This document shows positions 33,878 through 45,130 of a stretch of DNA of 64,000 nt, piece after piece. A program made the translations under genes and the position numbers. This DNA comes from Hymenopus coronatus. Its lineage: Eukaryota; Arthropoda; Insecta; Mantodea; Hymenopodidae. Position 1 is the first letter of the stretch. Each line of letters starts with the position of its first letter. Below the pieces are notes generated by a model that saw only the letters and a list, made by a program, of their open reading frames with translations, was not told the origin of the DNA and did not search any database. The stretch spans positions 70,298,265-70,362,264 of the forward strand of contig CM060890.1 of assembly GCA_030762935.1 (NCBI GenBank), given 5' to 3'.

Positions 33878-34565
33878 CTTTGGGCATCATAGCTGAAAAA
33901 CGAGTAATAAGTCACTTAATATTTAAGTTCTGTATCCTCCAAGGATCCGACAAAAAGTTTTTCAAGAAAATCTTCCTCGAAAATTTAGATTTTTTCAAAA
34001 ATAACTCTAATGATTCTTATTAAAATGTCATATATTCACAATATTTTCATGGAAAAAGAAATTTATACCTTAAATTTTCTGGGAATAGCCTCCGAAGACC
34101 TCTTCATTCTGGATGACTTGTATAAATTCTTGTAAACAGCAAGAACTGGACGGAAACAAACTAAAGAAAAAAAAATGTAAGCTTCGTTAAAACACACAAT
34201 TTATACCTTATACAATTATTGTTCTGCAGCATTAACCGTTTTCGGGATATTCGGAGTGATTGGTTTCGCTTTTAAGCTACTTAAACTTTTTTTTTATCTG
34301 GTAGATGTTTTTATTTTCGTGTCCTTTTTGTATATTCCTGGAAGCAAAGATAATCTAATTTTAATTGACATAGTCACCGGCTTTTAAAACATTTAACTAC
34401 CGCTTTAACCTCTTATTTCCCTTCTGCTTACAAAGAAGCAATTAATAATACCGAATCTGGTAATGTATATCTTGATTAGCATGATGTAGAAAAAAGAATT
34501 ATCTTTTGTTAGAAAATGCGTTTGTAGAACAGCAAGAGAAAGCCATGTGAAACACATCTGATTTT
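33671..34565 (+). mobile_element. R1 element, full length, diverged head
   Basis: Starts TTTTTATTTTTCCTAGTACA with the palindrome degraded (TACAGTGTATACAGTGTAC). The body follows the reference order and the tail ends CATGTGAAACACATCTGATT with the hairpin loop shortened. The GT site is expanded into a long GT/GA microsatellite. Confidence 0.8.
33820..33873. repeat. (TG)n(AG)n microsatellite inside R1
   Basis: About nine TG units followed by about seventeen AG units at the R1 proto-microsatellite position. Confidence 0.95.
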
Positions 34566-35448
34566 ATTCTTACTGTTCTAAACAAAGAGGAAAAATATTT
34601 ATGCCATATTTTAATGCATTTATTTTATTTTTCCTGTTCTAAAAAAAAAAAAAAAAGGAAAAACTGCTTCTGTTATCTTTCTTTCGGTGAAGCTAGACAC
34701 TCGTGGTTTTTCGCGAATCTCTCTTTAAAAAGTACTCAATTTCCCTCTGCGTGGCTTACTTCAGTGACATAACAAGGAATGCTGGGGGGAAAAGGTGGCA
34801 TCATTATAGCTCAGCCAATGTGGTTGCTGAATAAATGTGGAAGTGTTATGAAAGTTGCTCACGGCGATGTAGCGATATAACGACCTCGCTAACTTAAGTT
34901 TATTACAGACAGCTGGTCCATAGAAAGTTTTTACTGTCGTACCACACAGAATATTTGTAGCCATGAACTTCTGAGATAAGCAATGAGTTTTTGAAAGTAG
35001 TAACCAGAAATACTACAGCAATATATTCATATAATCATGAACATTGTAATCGGATTTTTTCGTTTGGGGCTAATTTGATCTGGCTCCAGACTATCAATCT
35101 GGCAGCTCCACAAACCATAAATGTGTATAATCCTCTCATATAAAGTATTAATATTCATTAAATAAAAGACAAGAATAAAGAAAAATGGGACAGACATACT
35201 ATTATAAATAATTAGATAGCTTTTTTAGTTCGTCCTCTGCTCTTTCTTCTTCTTGGACTGTAATGGAAAAGGTTATAGGTCAATCTAGTTCTGTACATTC
35301 TTAAAACATGGTTTAAATACTATTTTTGCTTCTTTTGGAATATTTCACTTAGATTAAAAATATTAAACTCCTACTGTATAACTTCATTATTCATATTTTG
35401 GACGATTTGGCTAATTTCTACTACTATCTCGATATTGTTGTTAGTAGA
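34566..35448. other. Unassigned sequence, no gene recognised
   Basis: A poly-A run near 34642 and a GC-richer stretch at 34735-34960. No frame or repeat match recognised. Confidence 0.4.
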
Positions 35449-35613
35449 CGTAGGTTAACATTCCCATTTCTAACTTGTTTAGTACAGAAACACAAGAAAT
35501 CACAATACTGATTATGGACTCAAAAAGCTCACGTAGATTAACATTCCCATATCTAACTTGTTTTCTATAGAAACAAAAGAAATCGCAATACTGATATGGA
35601 CTCAAAAGGCGCA
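35449..35613. repeat. 83-bp tandem duplication (two units)
   Basis: CGTAGGTTAACATTCCCAT at 35449 and CGTAGATTAACATTCCCAT at 35532 open two consecutive copies. They share TCTAACTTGTTT, ACAATACTGAT-like and ATGGACTCAAAA blocks with scattered differences. Confidence 0.85.
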
Positions 35614-36100
35614 CGTGCGGTAAGTAAAACAGTTGCAATATTTATTTTGATACAATGAGTTTGAAAATACAATTATTGATACAAGTTCTTTTCACTAATC
35701 TGCGCACCTTTTTTGTATATCTATGTTTTCAATGTATTACACAGTAACTCGTGCCTTTATTTTGACTTCTACGAAATTAATGTGGAATATCCCACAAACC
35801 AAGCTTCTATTTCTCTGTCAGCTCCATAACTTTCTCTAAAGTAAAGTTGTCAATCAATTCTAATTAGAGTGCTACAGATAAAAATGACTCCAGAGTCAAA
35901 AAATCTCGTCTATAAAAAAGCAATAAAGATTACATATCAGAGACTACCGAATGTTTCTTTTTCATAAAAGTAATTTTCATTCAATCTTAACTTTAATTCA
36001 TTTATAACTATATTTTAACCAATCTTAACACTCATAATTAAAAAATAGTATTTGACACACCTTTGTTATTTGTAATGCAGAGCATTATAAAATGAAAAAC
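35614..36100. other. Unassigned sequence, no gene recognised
   Basis: AT-rich DNA left of the piggyBac-type element. Nothing recognised. Confidence 0.35.
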
Positions 36101-36104
36101 TTAA

Positions 36105-36739
36105 CCTTTAACAAACGGGTGGCAGTTTGTGACAGAAACACAGTGGTACGGTTATACTGAACACTCATTTCTGAGTAGGCGTTACCCTTGAGTTTTTCTT
36201 ATTATTTTTTTACCTGTTTTGAATATGAAGAAATGCACACTTTAGGGTTACATGTAATATTTTAAGAAACTTTACCAATATTTTGTGAAGATTTTTAGAA
36301 CGGCATCTGAAAATGAATCAAATTGAAAACACAAAGTATTAGCCCTTTTATATCTTCTTTGGGAATTAAAACAAAGCAAATAACCACCTATCTAAGATTT
36401 CGTTAAATTTGGGGTCTGAGGCTTTTACCTTGTAGTTGTGTTCTATTTGAGGCAGAAAAATTAGTTTGTTCGTCCATATTTCCAGCAAAAACACTGTAAG
36501 GAATTGAAAGTTGGAATAAATTGCTAGAAAAAAAAGTAATTACGTTTAATCAGAATGACAACATTAGAATTTCTTAATGTTTTTACATACACAACACCCA
36601 CTGGGCATACTTTGTTGGTCAGATACAACTAAGCAAGAGGCTACTGAGACGATGATAACAATAAAAGGCGGGTAAGAACGAAATTCACAACAATTAAAAA
36701 AATGCGCGGTCAAATTGACCGCACCACGTTTGTTATTGG
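36105..36739. mobile_element. piggyBac-type non-autonomous element (635 bp)
   Basis: The block is flanked by TTAA on both sides (36101-36104 and 36740-36743), the hallmark target duplication of piggyBac transposition. Its left end is CCTTTAACAAACGGGTGGCA and the inverse of its right end is CCAATAACAAACGTGGTGCG, an imperfect terminal inverted repeat of about 20 bases starting with CC. Next to the right end is a near-perfect palindrome GCGGTCAAATTGACCGC (36704-36720), a subterminal structure. No transposase frame was found inside, so mobilisation would have needed an autonomous relative. Confidence 0.7.
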
Positions 36740-36889
36740 TTAATTTAATCTCGTATTTTCAAACTTTTCCTTGATTCTGCAATAGCACACTTCCCGCACT
36801 TGTATCGCAGTATACTCACAAGTCGTTTTTCTATTCGGCCGCATGGTTTGCCTCTCAACAAGGCGGCTCAATTTTGATTTCAGAGGACT

Positions 36890-37065
36890 TAACTGAGACT
36901 TGAGGTGGACAAAGTGGCGTCTGGACGGGTTTTCTCCGAGTTCTCCGGTTTTCTCTACGTTCATTTTATCACCTGTTCACAATCGCCTTTCCTTTGATTC
37001 ATGTCACCGTAATTTCATATCACCATCTTCCTCCCTCTCATGCTAGATATCTGGGCTGATCACCT
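36890..37065 (+). mobile_element. SINE family S2-type fragment
   Basis: GAGACTTGAGGTGGACAAAG, GGACGGGTTTTCTCCGAG and CTCCGGTTTTCTCTACG correspond to the shared core of the copies at 46293 and 52750. The tRNA-like head is not clear. Confidence 0.55.
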
Positions 37066-37140
37066 ATCCAAAATTCGTTTACTCCTCAAAAGGCATAGTA
37101 AAAAGCGTAAAAAGCAGAAGTTTTTCTGTTACAACTGAAT

Positions 37141-37312
37141 TCTGTGCAGTGGTTACACTGCCAACCTCTAGTACCCAAGGCTGAGATTTCAAATCCTGCG
37201 GAGGGTAGTGGATATTTTCGGGCGCAAAAATCCTTAGCATAGCTTCGTTAGGAAGGGAAGTTATACCGTTGCTCCCGTGCAATGTTTATTTACACGTAAA
37301 ATAACGTCATAC
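37141..37312 (+). mobile_element. SINE family S1, 3'-truncated
   Basis: GCAGTGGTTACACTGCC (A box region) and GAGATTTCAAATCCTGCGG (degraded B box) are followed by AAAAATCCTTAGCATAGCTT and a weak match to the ACGGCACGTAAAAGAAC block. The 3' half of S1 is missing. Confidence 0.75.
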
Positions 37313-37404
37313 GTTGAAAACAAGATCCCATTGCAAGTCACCATATTTCACCTCCGCAAATGGTCATTTCATTCTATAGTTCCATTACGGCCGAAGAGTT
37401 GATC

Positions 37405-37841
37405 CTCTGTCACCTTGTGCACACAGTGGTGAACTCGCGAACTGGAAATTTTATATGCAACGTTTCGAAAAACATGTATTCGCAAAGCGACTAAAAATCC
37501 GACCGTTTGGCTGCTGTACTTGTCGACGTCTTCGCTATATGACCACATGGCGAAGTTTAACTTCAAAATATGTTAGAATATCTGAACAACTAAAACACTA
37601 ACATTTACTTTACAAAATAATTAGAGTCCAACGGCTAACTTGCCTTTCTAGACGTGTGAGTTTCTGGTAAAACAACGGAAGATTTATATGTGCAGTTCAT
37701 AGAAAACCTGCTTATAGGAATCGCTACGTTAGTACACATTCAAATCATCATCCGAAATAAAACTAAGTGCGATTAAAACATTAACGGAACGAGGACAAAT
37801 CTGTGACTCGGAGGATATTCTTCTTAAATTAAAATTATAGT
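37405..37841 (+). pseudogene. Penelope-like element reverse transcriptase fragment
   Basis: Plus-strand frames, joined over several frameshifts, show the order known from Penelope reverse transcriptases: FYMQRFEKHVFAKRL, NPTVWL, then the YxDD-motif position (reads TACTTGTCGAC, with the second Asp disrupted), a region rich in LEYLNN (about 37570), LAFLDV near 37640, HRKPAYRNRYVSTHSNHHPK at about 37698-37757 (the HHPK signature) and SAIKTLTERGQICDSEDILL ending at a stop at 37838-37840. At least three frameshifts and stops are present. The N-terminal part and the GIY-YIG endonuclease are missing. Confidence 0.75.
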
Positions 37842-37843
37842 GA

Positions 37844-37948
37844 GCACCCTAATAACATGCATATAGCATCCTAATAACATGCATATAGCATCCTAATAAC
37901 ATGCATATAGCATCCTAATAACATGCATATAGCATCCTAATAACATGC
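37844..37948. repeat. 22-bp tandem array, 4.8 units
   Basis: Units GCATCCTAATAACATGCATA plus TA repeat with one difference in the first unit (GCACCC). The array starts three bases after the stop of the Penelope fragment. Confidence 0.95.
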
Positions 37949-38899
37949 TAGGCGCTGATAGCTTACTTTGCTCGTTCCGAGGTCACAAGTATCTGCCCGC
38001 TGCTTCGCTTTAATATAACTTACAGCCAAGACTTTATTTTGGGAAGAGAATTGCGATCGAAGATAAATTAATACCTCTCCTAAACATGCTTGCCTCTAAG
38101 GACAAAAATGAATATATAAAAGTTGATTTAGACACCGATATATACAGGATGTTAATGAACTACACCGAAATAATTTGCGAGATTGACTGATATGAGTACA
38201 TGTGACTGAGATCGGCGATGCATGGTCCCAGAATAAACATAAGGCAATTACATAGCGTTAAACGTGTGGGTATCAGGTGCTGATAAGTCGGTGTTAAAGC
38301 AAAGCGGGTTGAAAAAATGGCTTAGAATGTCTTTAAAACTGCTGCCCGGGTATAGAAATGTCGATTTTTAGCAGCTCATTACTAGCGTTCTCAAGATTTA
38401 ATGTCGCAAAAATCTATAAAATCTCGAACTAATCACTTAACAGTGCGACACTGAGCATTCATTAACTACGTTCTTGAGTTATGTAGCCTACTCCGGAGGC
38501 GTTTTTTTCAACCGCTCTTGTGTCTTAATGCATAACGCGGGAAGCTGATAGTCCAAAGGTCATATCGTAAATGTTTTTTATTATTATTTTTTTCATTCCA
38601 GACCAAGTGCCGCGATACATGGCGTACTGGCACTTCAGAAACTTATAGTCGTTACTTCGAAATTTCAATAAACAGGCCATAGGTCTCCTATCTCAAATTA
38701 CTTATTTAAGTAATCTCATTTTCTGTGAAAATATTTCGGTAAATACATATTCATTTGCAGCGTAGATTTCGATGAGTTGTTAGTGGTGCACGTTATATGC
38801 TATATGCGGGAGTATTTTAGTTTGTTGATTTTACGTCTCCCTTTGGGTGCTTGTGTGCAGCGTAAATAAGTGTCACTTCCAATCAACTCCACTAGACTC
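37949..38899. other. Unassigned sequence, no gene recognised
   Basis: Mixed composition. No frame longer than chance and no repeat match recognised. If the minus-strand promoter-like block at 38906-39440 is real, this would be first-intron sequence or downstream DNA. Confidence 0.35.
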
Positions 38900-38905
38900 A
38901 CGTAC

Positions 38906-39440
38906 CTGGTACTGAAGCTCTTCTGGGATGGGTTGCCACGGCGTTGCTCAGTCTTGCATGAACATTGACTCTCCCAGGCGTGGATTTGGCTAGTGGGAGG
39001 AGTTGTAGGAGTGATCTTGTAATTGTTAAGGAAACACTTGTAACCTTTTACTGCTGTTTATTCTAAAGGAATTTTGAAGACAAGTACCTGGCTGTACACT
39101 TTTATACTGCTGACTGATGTTCTTTAACACTTACTCACAAGTACTTTCAATTACACTGTTTTAGTTGAGTACATAGCACAATTCACTTTCACCTAATCAC
39201 GAGCCGACTGTTAAATAGGTGAGCGATGTTACTTTACTTCTCGTACAGTTTCTTATTATAATACACTTACTTCGCGAACTTTTTAACAAACAACCTTGCC
39301 TCACACACACGGGCGAATTCTTAACATGCGACGACGTTGCCTCTCTTACGGGTGAATTCTTAGCAAAACGACCTCGATGTGCCAAACCTTACTTCTTATA
39401 TACAAAAAAAGTGTTATGGCGGCTTCTTTCTGATTGGTTG
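38906..39440 (-). promoter_or_regulatory. Promoter-like block with possible first exon or LTR
   Basis: On the minus strand there is a CCAAT box (39433-39437), then TATATAAG (39395-39402), then about 490 bases of GC-richer DNA without a long frame. This ends in a strong splice-donor-like CAG|GTACGT at 38908/38905. An AATAAA lies inside (39057-39062), which fits an LTR (U3-R-U5) better than a host first exon. No flanking duplication or second copy was found, so both readings stay open. Confidence 0.35.
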
Positions 39441-40404
39441 GAAGGTCCGCAAAAATGACATCATTACCCAAAAACCATTGCAAATCTCCCAGAATGCGTC
39501 ATAATAATCACGTGATACCACGAATATAAAAAAGAAGTCCCCTTGTGTGTTTTAAACTGTGAATTCCCCTTATACTAAACTCGAACGTGACTTTCACAAA
39601 AGAAGCAACTTCTCACCCCTCTATCCAGTCTGGCGTCATGATTCTGAGTAACTTTTAAGTAAACGACTGGCTTCTTGGTTCCTATGCATACAATTTATTA
39701 AATACGATTAACCTTCTTTGCATATATATTTAGACAATTAATAAAAACGTTTGTTATTATTATTCCGAGGCTAATTAGCGGTCTCACATTATGGATCTGC
39801 TTTCATTGAAAATACCCCAATTTAATCTTCAATGTGCCCATAGCCCCCGTTAAAGTTACTACACATTTATGTTTTCAGGATGAGGTAAACCTCCGAATAG
39901 AACGTTGTTTAGGTTTGAACTCAGGTGCTATACTATTTGTGGGAATCAATAAAACATTAAATAACCATTGGAGCACTGGAACAATGGCACGTTAAATCGC
40001 CCTTAAGTACACTTATATTATCCATGGCCGGATAGAAATTAGGCGAGGAAATAGTTTGAGACACCTATTTGCTCTGGAGACGTCGCTAAGTCTCAGAGAA
40101 AAAATGTCTGGTGTATCCTTTCAGGGTTGTGGTCCAGATGTTCAATTGAAGAGTTGTATAATACTTAATTATCCTTTTCACGTTACATATAGCAGCATTA
40201 GCACACCTAAGAAACTTGTATCGTATATTTGCAGATGTTTTTGCTACTAGGTTTGCTTCATTTCCGGTAATACCTGCATGTCCGTGAACACAGGAATGAC
40301 ATGCGCGGAGGTCGTTTTGAGCTTTTGATCTTATGTTAGAGGTTTGGTTGGTCTTATACCTGTTGAGTTGAATACTGCTTTAGAATCACTGTATAATTGT
40401 GTAT
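39441..40404. other. Unassigned sequence, no gene recognised
   Basis: 39441-39660 is GC-richer and may belong to the promoter-like block on the minus strand. The rest is AT-rich. Nothing else was recognised. Confidence 0.35.
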
Positions 40405-41269
40405 TTTTACTTTCTCTAGTACGCATGTACAATGTACTGATTAGGTAGAGAGCGTATTATTTTGCACCCAAAAATGATATCCCGAGATTTCACCGGAAAT
40501 GCATGTTTTGAAGATCCCAAGTCCAGAAAATTCATTTTGAGAAAAAGGACTACGTTTGGTATGCGTCTGTGGAATAGTATACCTAAAAATAAAAAAGTCG
40601 CTTAAATACCAAACTTGGCAATTAGTTTGGTATCTTCCAAGGTTACGACACGAAGATTGAAGGAAAATACACCCACCCTTAGCTACTCTTTACATAGAAC
40701 ATTTTTAAAAGTTTCAATTTCCTAAAAATGACTCTAACGATTTTGATTAAAAAAGCCAAATACTAAACATACCTTCACGGAAAATAATATGTATATCCTG
40801 AATTTCTAGCAAATAACCCCTGAAATTCTCTTTATCATGAATACGTTTTTCATAACTGCTAAACCGTAAGAAATACACTAAAACCTTCTTAACAAAAATT
40901 TGGGTATCGTTAGGCACACAATTTGTCATATACTGGTTTTTGTACAGCCAACCGTTTCCCAGGTATTTTTCTTATACTTTTCAATTTTATTCTCCTAAAG
41001 TTTTATGAAATGAGAGGTCTTCATTCATTTAAACTCTCTTTTGCTTAACTATTGATCACGTAAAAATATAAAGCAAAGCGACAGCTGTTAAAATTTTGCC
41101 TATTGCGTTGGCCAAGTTTATTCCTTTACTTACCTTCGACTTCTAAGAAACTTAGTAATATCAAAATTTTTGGTATTTTTATTAATTAGCTTAATGAGAT
41201 AAAAGAGTCATATTTTATATAAATTATTTATTTTTAGAGCACATGGGAATGAAAAACGTAATATTTTTA
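40405..41269 (+). mobile_element. R1 element, full length, diverged
   Basis: Head TTTTTACTTTCTCTAGTACG with a recognisable inner palindrome (ATGTACAATGTAC). The body retains AAACTTGGCAATTAGTTTGG and GCTAAACCGTAAGAAATACA. The tail is eroded to TTAGAGCACATGGGAATG. Confidence 0.8.
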
Positions 41270-41370
41270 TTGTTACCTTTAAACCAGTCTGTTACCTTAA
41301 TGGCCAATAGTCCAACTTGAAAGGCGACAATTAGAATGCATATTCTAAGAATAATGTTATTTAAGTATAA

Positions 41371-42231
41371 AAAAGATATTGTAATGCACCAAAAATTTGA
41401 TACCGAAATTTCACGAGATATACATGTTTTTTAGGCCCCCTGAATACAAAAAAAGCATTTTTGGAAAAAGATTCATATGTGTCCATGTGTGCGTGTATGC
41501 GTGCGTGTGTACGTGCGTGTGTGTGTGTGTGTGTGTGGTTTTTAGACAGTATAGCTCAAAAACGAAAAGACCGTTAAAAACCAAACTTGACATTTAAGTT
41601 TGGTATCTTGCAAGGATGCGACACAAAGATTTTCAAGAAAATCCCCCCACCTCCAACTACCCTTTACATGGAACTTTTTTCGAAAATGTTGATTTTCTCA
41701 AAAGTGTCTCTAACGATTTTGATTAAAATATCGTATATTAAAGATTGTCTGATTTATCTGACAAATAATATGTATATCTTGAATTTTCTGGAAGTAGCCT
41801 CTGAAGACTTGTTCATTCTGGATGAATTTTACGAAATTTTGCATAACTGCTCAACCTTAAGAGATGGACAAAATCTTACCTCACAAAAATAAAGAGCACA
41901 TTGAAACACATAATTTTTTCCGGCAGTTGATTTTGTTTAGATTTTTTTTGTTTTTGGTTTCAGCATTAACAACTTATACCTTTCTCATACAGGAATTTTT
42001 CATCTCGTGCATACAAAAAAGGAACTTCAGTCACATAGCAACCAGCTTTTGACTATCACTGTAAGCTATAGTACTCTGTTATTTCCCTTCTACTTACAAG
42101 GAAGCAAGTAATAAGACTATTTCTGGTAATTTTTTCTCGATTTGCATGAAGTAATTAGAAGCATTATTTTTTTAACGACAATTTGTTGCTGAGGTATAAA
42201 GAGTCATGTGAATGGATCACATAAGATTTTT
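41371..42231 (+). mobile_element. R1 element, near full length, head palindrome lost
   Basis: Starts at AAAAAGATATTGTAATGCAC, just inside the usual head. The remainder is one of the best copies, including AGGATGCGACACAAAGATTT, CCAACTACCCTTTACATGG, CATGAAGTAATTAGAAG and the tail CATAAGATTTTT. The 101-codon frame in it is broken in other copies and is not a gene. Confidence 0.85.
41476..41538. repeat. GT-rich microsatellite inside R1
   Basis: Imperfect GTGC/GTAT units pass into about eleven GT units at the R1 proto-microsatellite position. Confidence 0.95.
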
Positions 42232-42724
42232 ACCTTATTCTGTTCCGTTTATTAAATATGTGTAAAATGCATTCTAATGTTGATGGGCACCACATTGCAT
42301 TTTCTGCAATCACATACTGGAATGAATGATTTTGGCAACATAACTGGTTCTGAATCGCCAGGATGTTGAAACATATTTCAATGTATGCATACTCTACTGC
42401 TCTCTGTTTTCAGAGCATTCATGCACTAAATTCGGACTTTATTTTACGTGTTAGCCCCGTTGTAACCCCCCTCAACTCTCTACCTCTATTACTGTGATTT
42501 TTGTTATAGGTGGGTGAGTGTTAACGCACACCAGCTCTATCAAATTAAGGGTCCTGCATTTCATGCTCCTTAAACCAGAAAATATGAGCTTTCAAAGCAT
42601 TATGTACTTAATACAACTTTTCGCTGTAAACAAAATGTGCACAAATCGAGGCATTCCGTTATGAAATGCTATAAATTCATTTCATTCCATTTTTAGTTTT
42701 TTAGGAGAGTGAGAGTTAATGTTG
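42232..42724. other. Unassigned sequence, no gene recognised
   Basis: Unique-looking sequence between an R1 and a SINE. Nothing recognised. Confidence 0.35.
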
Positions 42725-42985
42725 ACCTCGTGGTCATTGAGTAACGTTCTAATTTCTGATTCCCATTAACGCGGGTTCAAACCCCATGGAAGAGGTGGAA
42801 ATCTTTAACATATTTTCCTTCGAAAGTGGTTTAAGACTGTTGATTCCACATCATAGATTTACGTCACATAAAATATACCTCAATCCTGATAAAGAGGCCT
42901 CTGAGCAAAATTAAGCAGTCTTTCACACCCAATATATAATGGCACGATGAGAACCGCTGCAGTTAAAGAGCGTCCATAAAGACTA
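42725..42985 (+). mobile_element. tRNA-derived SINE, family S1, diverged
   Basis: B box GGTTCAAACCCC is intact, the A-box region (TGGTCATTGAGTAACG) is altered, and the body keeps TTTCCTTCGAAAG, AGATTTACGTCACATAAA, AAAATTAAGCAGTCTTTCA and the end AAAGAGCGTCCATAAAGA. Confidence 0.8.
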
Positions 42986-43336
42986 CTCAGTTTGATTTTA
43001 ATGCGAGCTAACAACATTGTTATGAAACTTCTAATCCCAGTGATTATAGAGTAAACAGAAATGGCTGTATTTCAGCACATGTTCTTTGTTATTCTAATCT
43101 GCATTATAATATAATTATATATAAAATTACAAAGTACTATAAAACTTTTGAACCAATTTAACAAATAAGTTGAATATTCTCCTACACCAAATTTCTGAAA
43201 ATTATACATAGTTACTTTTATTTGTTTTTTTTTTTTTTGAAAATTATTTAATTATTAAGCGAGAAATTGAGTGCATATCTTTTTATCTGTAAATTACAAT
43301 TTGAAGCTGGTTAAAAGCTTTAAGCGTCAAGTAGTG
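42986..43336. other. Unassigned AT-rich sequence
   Basis: A poly-T run of about 13 lies near 43226. Nothing else recognised. Confidence 0.35.
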
Positions 43337-43983
43337 TTTTTACTTTCTCTACACGTACTATGTATGGAGAAGAATTCGATACTAAGATTTCACGGGAAAT
43401 ACATGTTTTAAGTGCCTCTGAATCCAAAAAATACATTTTTGGAAAAAGGTGCGTGTGTGTGTCTATGGTGTGGTTTGGTATCTTCCAAGGATGCGACACG
43501 AAGATTTTCAAGAAAATCCCCCCACCCCAAACTACCCTTTACGTGGAAAAACTTTCGAAAATTTTGATTTTTTTAAAAATGACTTTAATGATTTTGATTA
43601 AAACCTCTTACATTTAAGATATTTACATGCTAAATAAAATGTATATCTTGAATTATCTGGGAATAGCCTCTAAAGACCTCTTTATTCTGGATGGCTTTTA
43701 TTGAATTTTGCATAGCTGGTAAACCGTATGAGATAGACAAAAACTTATTACATAAAAATTTAGATCACAATAAAAGACACAATTTATGTCAAATACAGTT
43801 TTTTTCAACTTTAAAAAACACACTTTTCTCATACAGAATTTTGTCAACTCCTGTCCATACAAACAAAGGAACTTTCTTTTAATTTTTCTGAATTAGCATG
43901 GAGTAAATAGAAGTATACACGTTTTAACAATACCTTCTTGCAGAGATTTAGAGAAAGTCATATGAAAGGAACACATCCATTTT
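43337..43983 (+). mobile_element. R1 element with internal deletions, left of an inverted pair
   Basis: Head TTTTTACTTTCTCTACACGT, TACTATGTATGGAGAAG with the second palindrome arm shortened. Deletions remove the AACTCAAAAACG block and the CAACCAGCTTTTGACTATCA block. Tail TTTAGAGAAAGTCATATGAA, AGGAACACATCCATTTTA. Confidence 0.8.
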
Positions 43984-44393
43984 ATTAAACAATTTTGGTC
44001 AAAAAATTTATTTTTGGATTCTTGATACAAGAAACGCTTAACATCTTAGAGTCCCTATTTTCTATATTTCATTCTTCTAGGGCAGATGTGTCGCACATTT
44101 TGAACTACATTTTAAAGCGTAGTGCTTGTTAAATGACCCTCTATATGTAGGTATTCTAAACCAGTTTTCTCAGGTTTGTTATTTTACCATGTTCAAAACA
44201 TATCTTGTAACACGAAAATACAGCAGCTATACGTCTGAATATTTTTCACACAGCTCTGCAGAATGCGCGTAAAAAAGTCTGGTTGGATTTTGATATATGA
44301 CACATGTTAGGTTTATAATATTAATTAGTGTCAACATGCGCTATATTTTTGCAAGAATTTCTACTTTGTGACATAAAATATTTGTTATTAGAT
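43984..44393. other. Spacer between inverted R1 copies, no gene recognised
   Basis: About 400 bases of AT-rich sequence with no match to the short junctions of the other R1 pairs. Confidence 0.35.
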
Positions 44394-45130
44394 ATCTGAT
44401 GCGTTCCATACACATGATTATCTCTACATTTCTGTAACAAATTATTGTTAAAAGAACTTAATTTTCTGTCTATTTCATGCTATTTGAAATGAAATAAGTA
44501 GAAATGGTCCTATTACTTGCTTCCTTACAAGTAGAAGGCAAGCAAGGAAATGCAATAGGCTTAAACGATAGTCAAATGTTTCAAAAGCTGGTTGCTAAGT
44601 AATCTAAAATTCGTATATTTGTATTGCCAGGAGTTAAAAATTTCTGGATGAGAAAAGTCTTAAGTTTGTTTTTTAACTGAAACCGATAGTTAGTAATATC
44701 TCGGAAATGGTCAATGCCACAAAAACAATGGATAGGTATGACAACAATTGTGTGTGTTTAAGGACATCTACATTTTTTCTTTTTGGAGAAAGTTTTGTCT
44801 ATAGCTTACGGTTTACCAGTTATAGATTCATTCACAATAAAAAGAAAACAGAGACTATTCCTGATATTAATTTTATTTGTCATGTAAATATTTTTAACAT
44901 ACAATACTTTAATCAAAATCATTAGAGATATTTTTGAAGAAAATTAAAATTACTCCATATAAAGGGTAGTTTGGGGTGGGGACTCTTTTCTTTAAATCTT
45001 CGTGTCACATTCTTGGCAGATGCTAAACTTAAATACAAAATTTCCGGTAAAATCTTGGTACTTAATTTTATGTGGAATACAATACATTCTCTATACACCA
45101 TGTATAATGTACGTGTGGAGAAAGTAAAAA
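44394..45130 (-). mobile_element. R1 element, near full length, with both ends
   Basis: Minus-strand copy whose tail (GATATCTGATGCGTTCC, complement) and head (ATGTATAATGTACGTGTGGA, GAAAGTAAAAA) are both present. Unlike the closely joined pairs it keeps its terminal segment, so it may be an independent insertion facing the 43337 copy. A deletion removes the GT-rich and AAACGAAAA segments. Confidence 0.8.

Noticed and set aside
41587..41892. 101-codon plus-strand frame inside an R1 copy, with similar peptides in other copies
   Set aside because: The apparent peptide similarity is only because R1 copies share DNA. The frame is broken at different places in nearly every copy, and there is no known domain.
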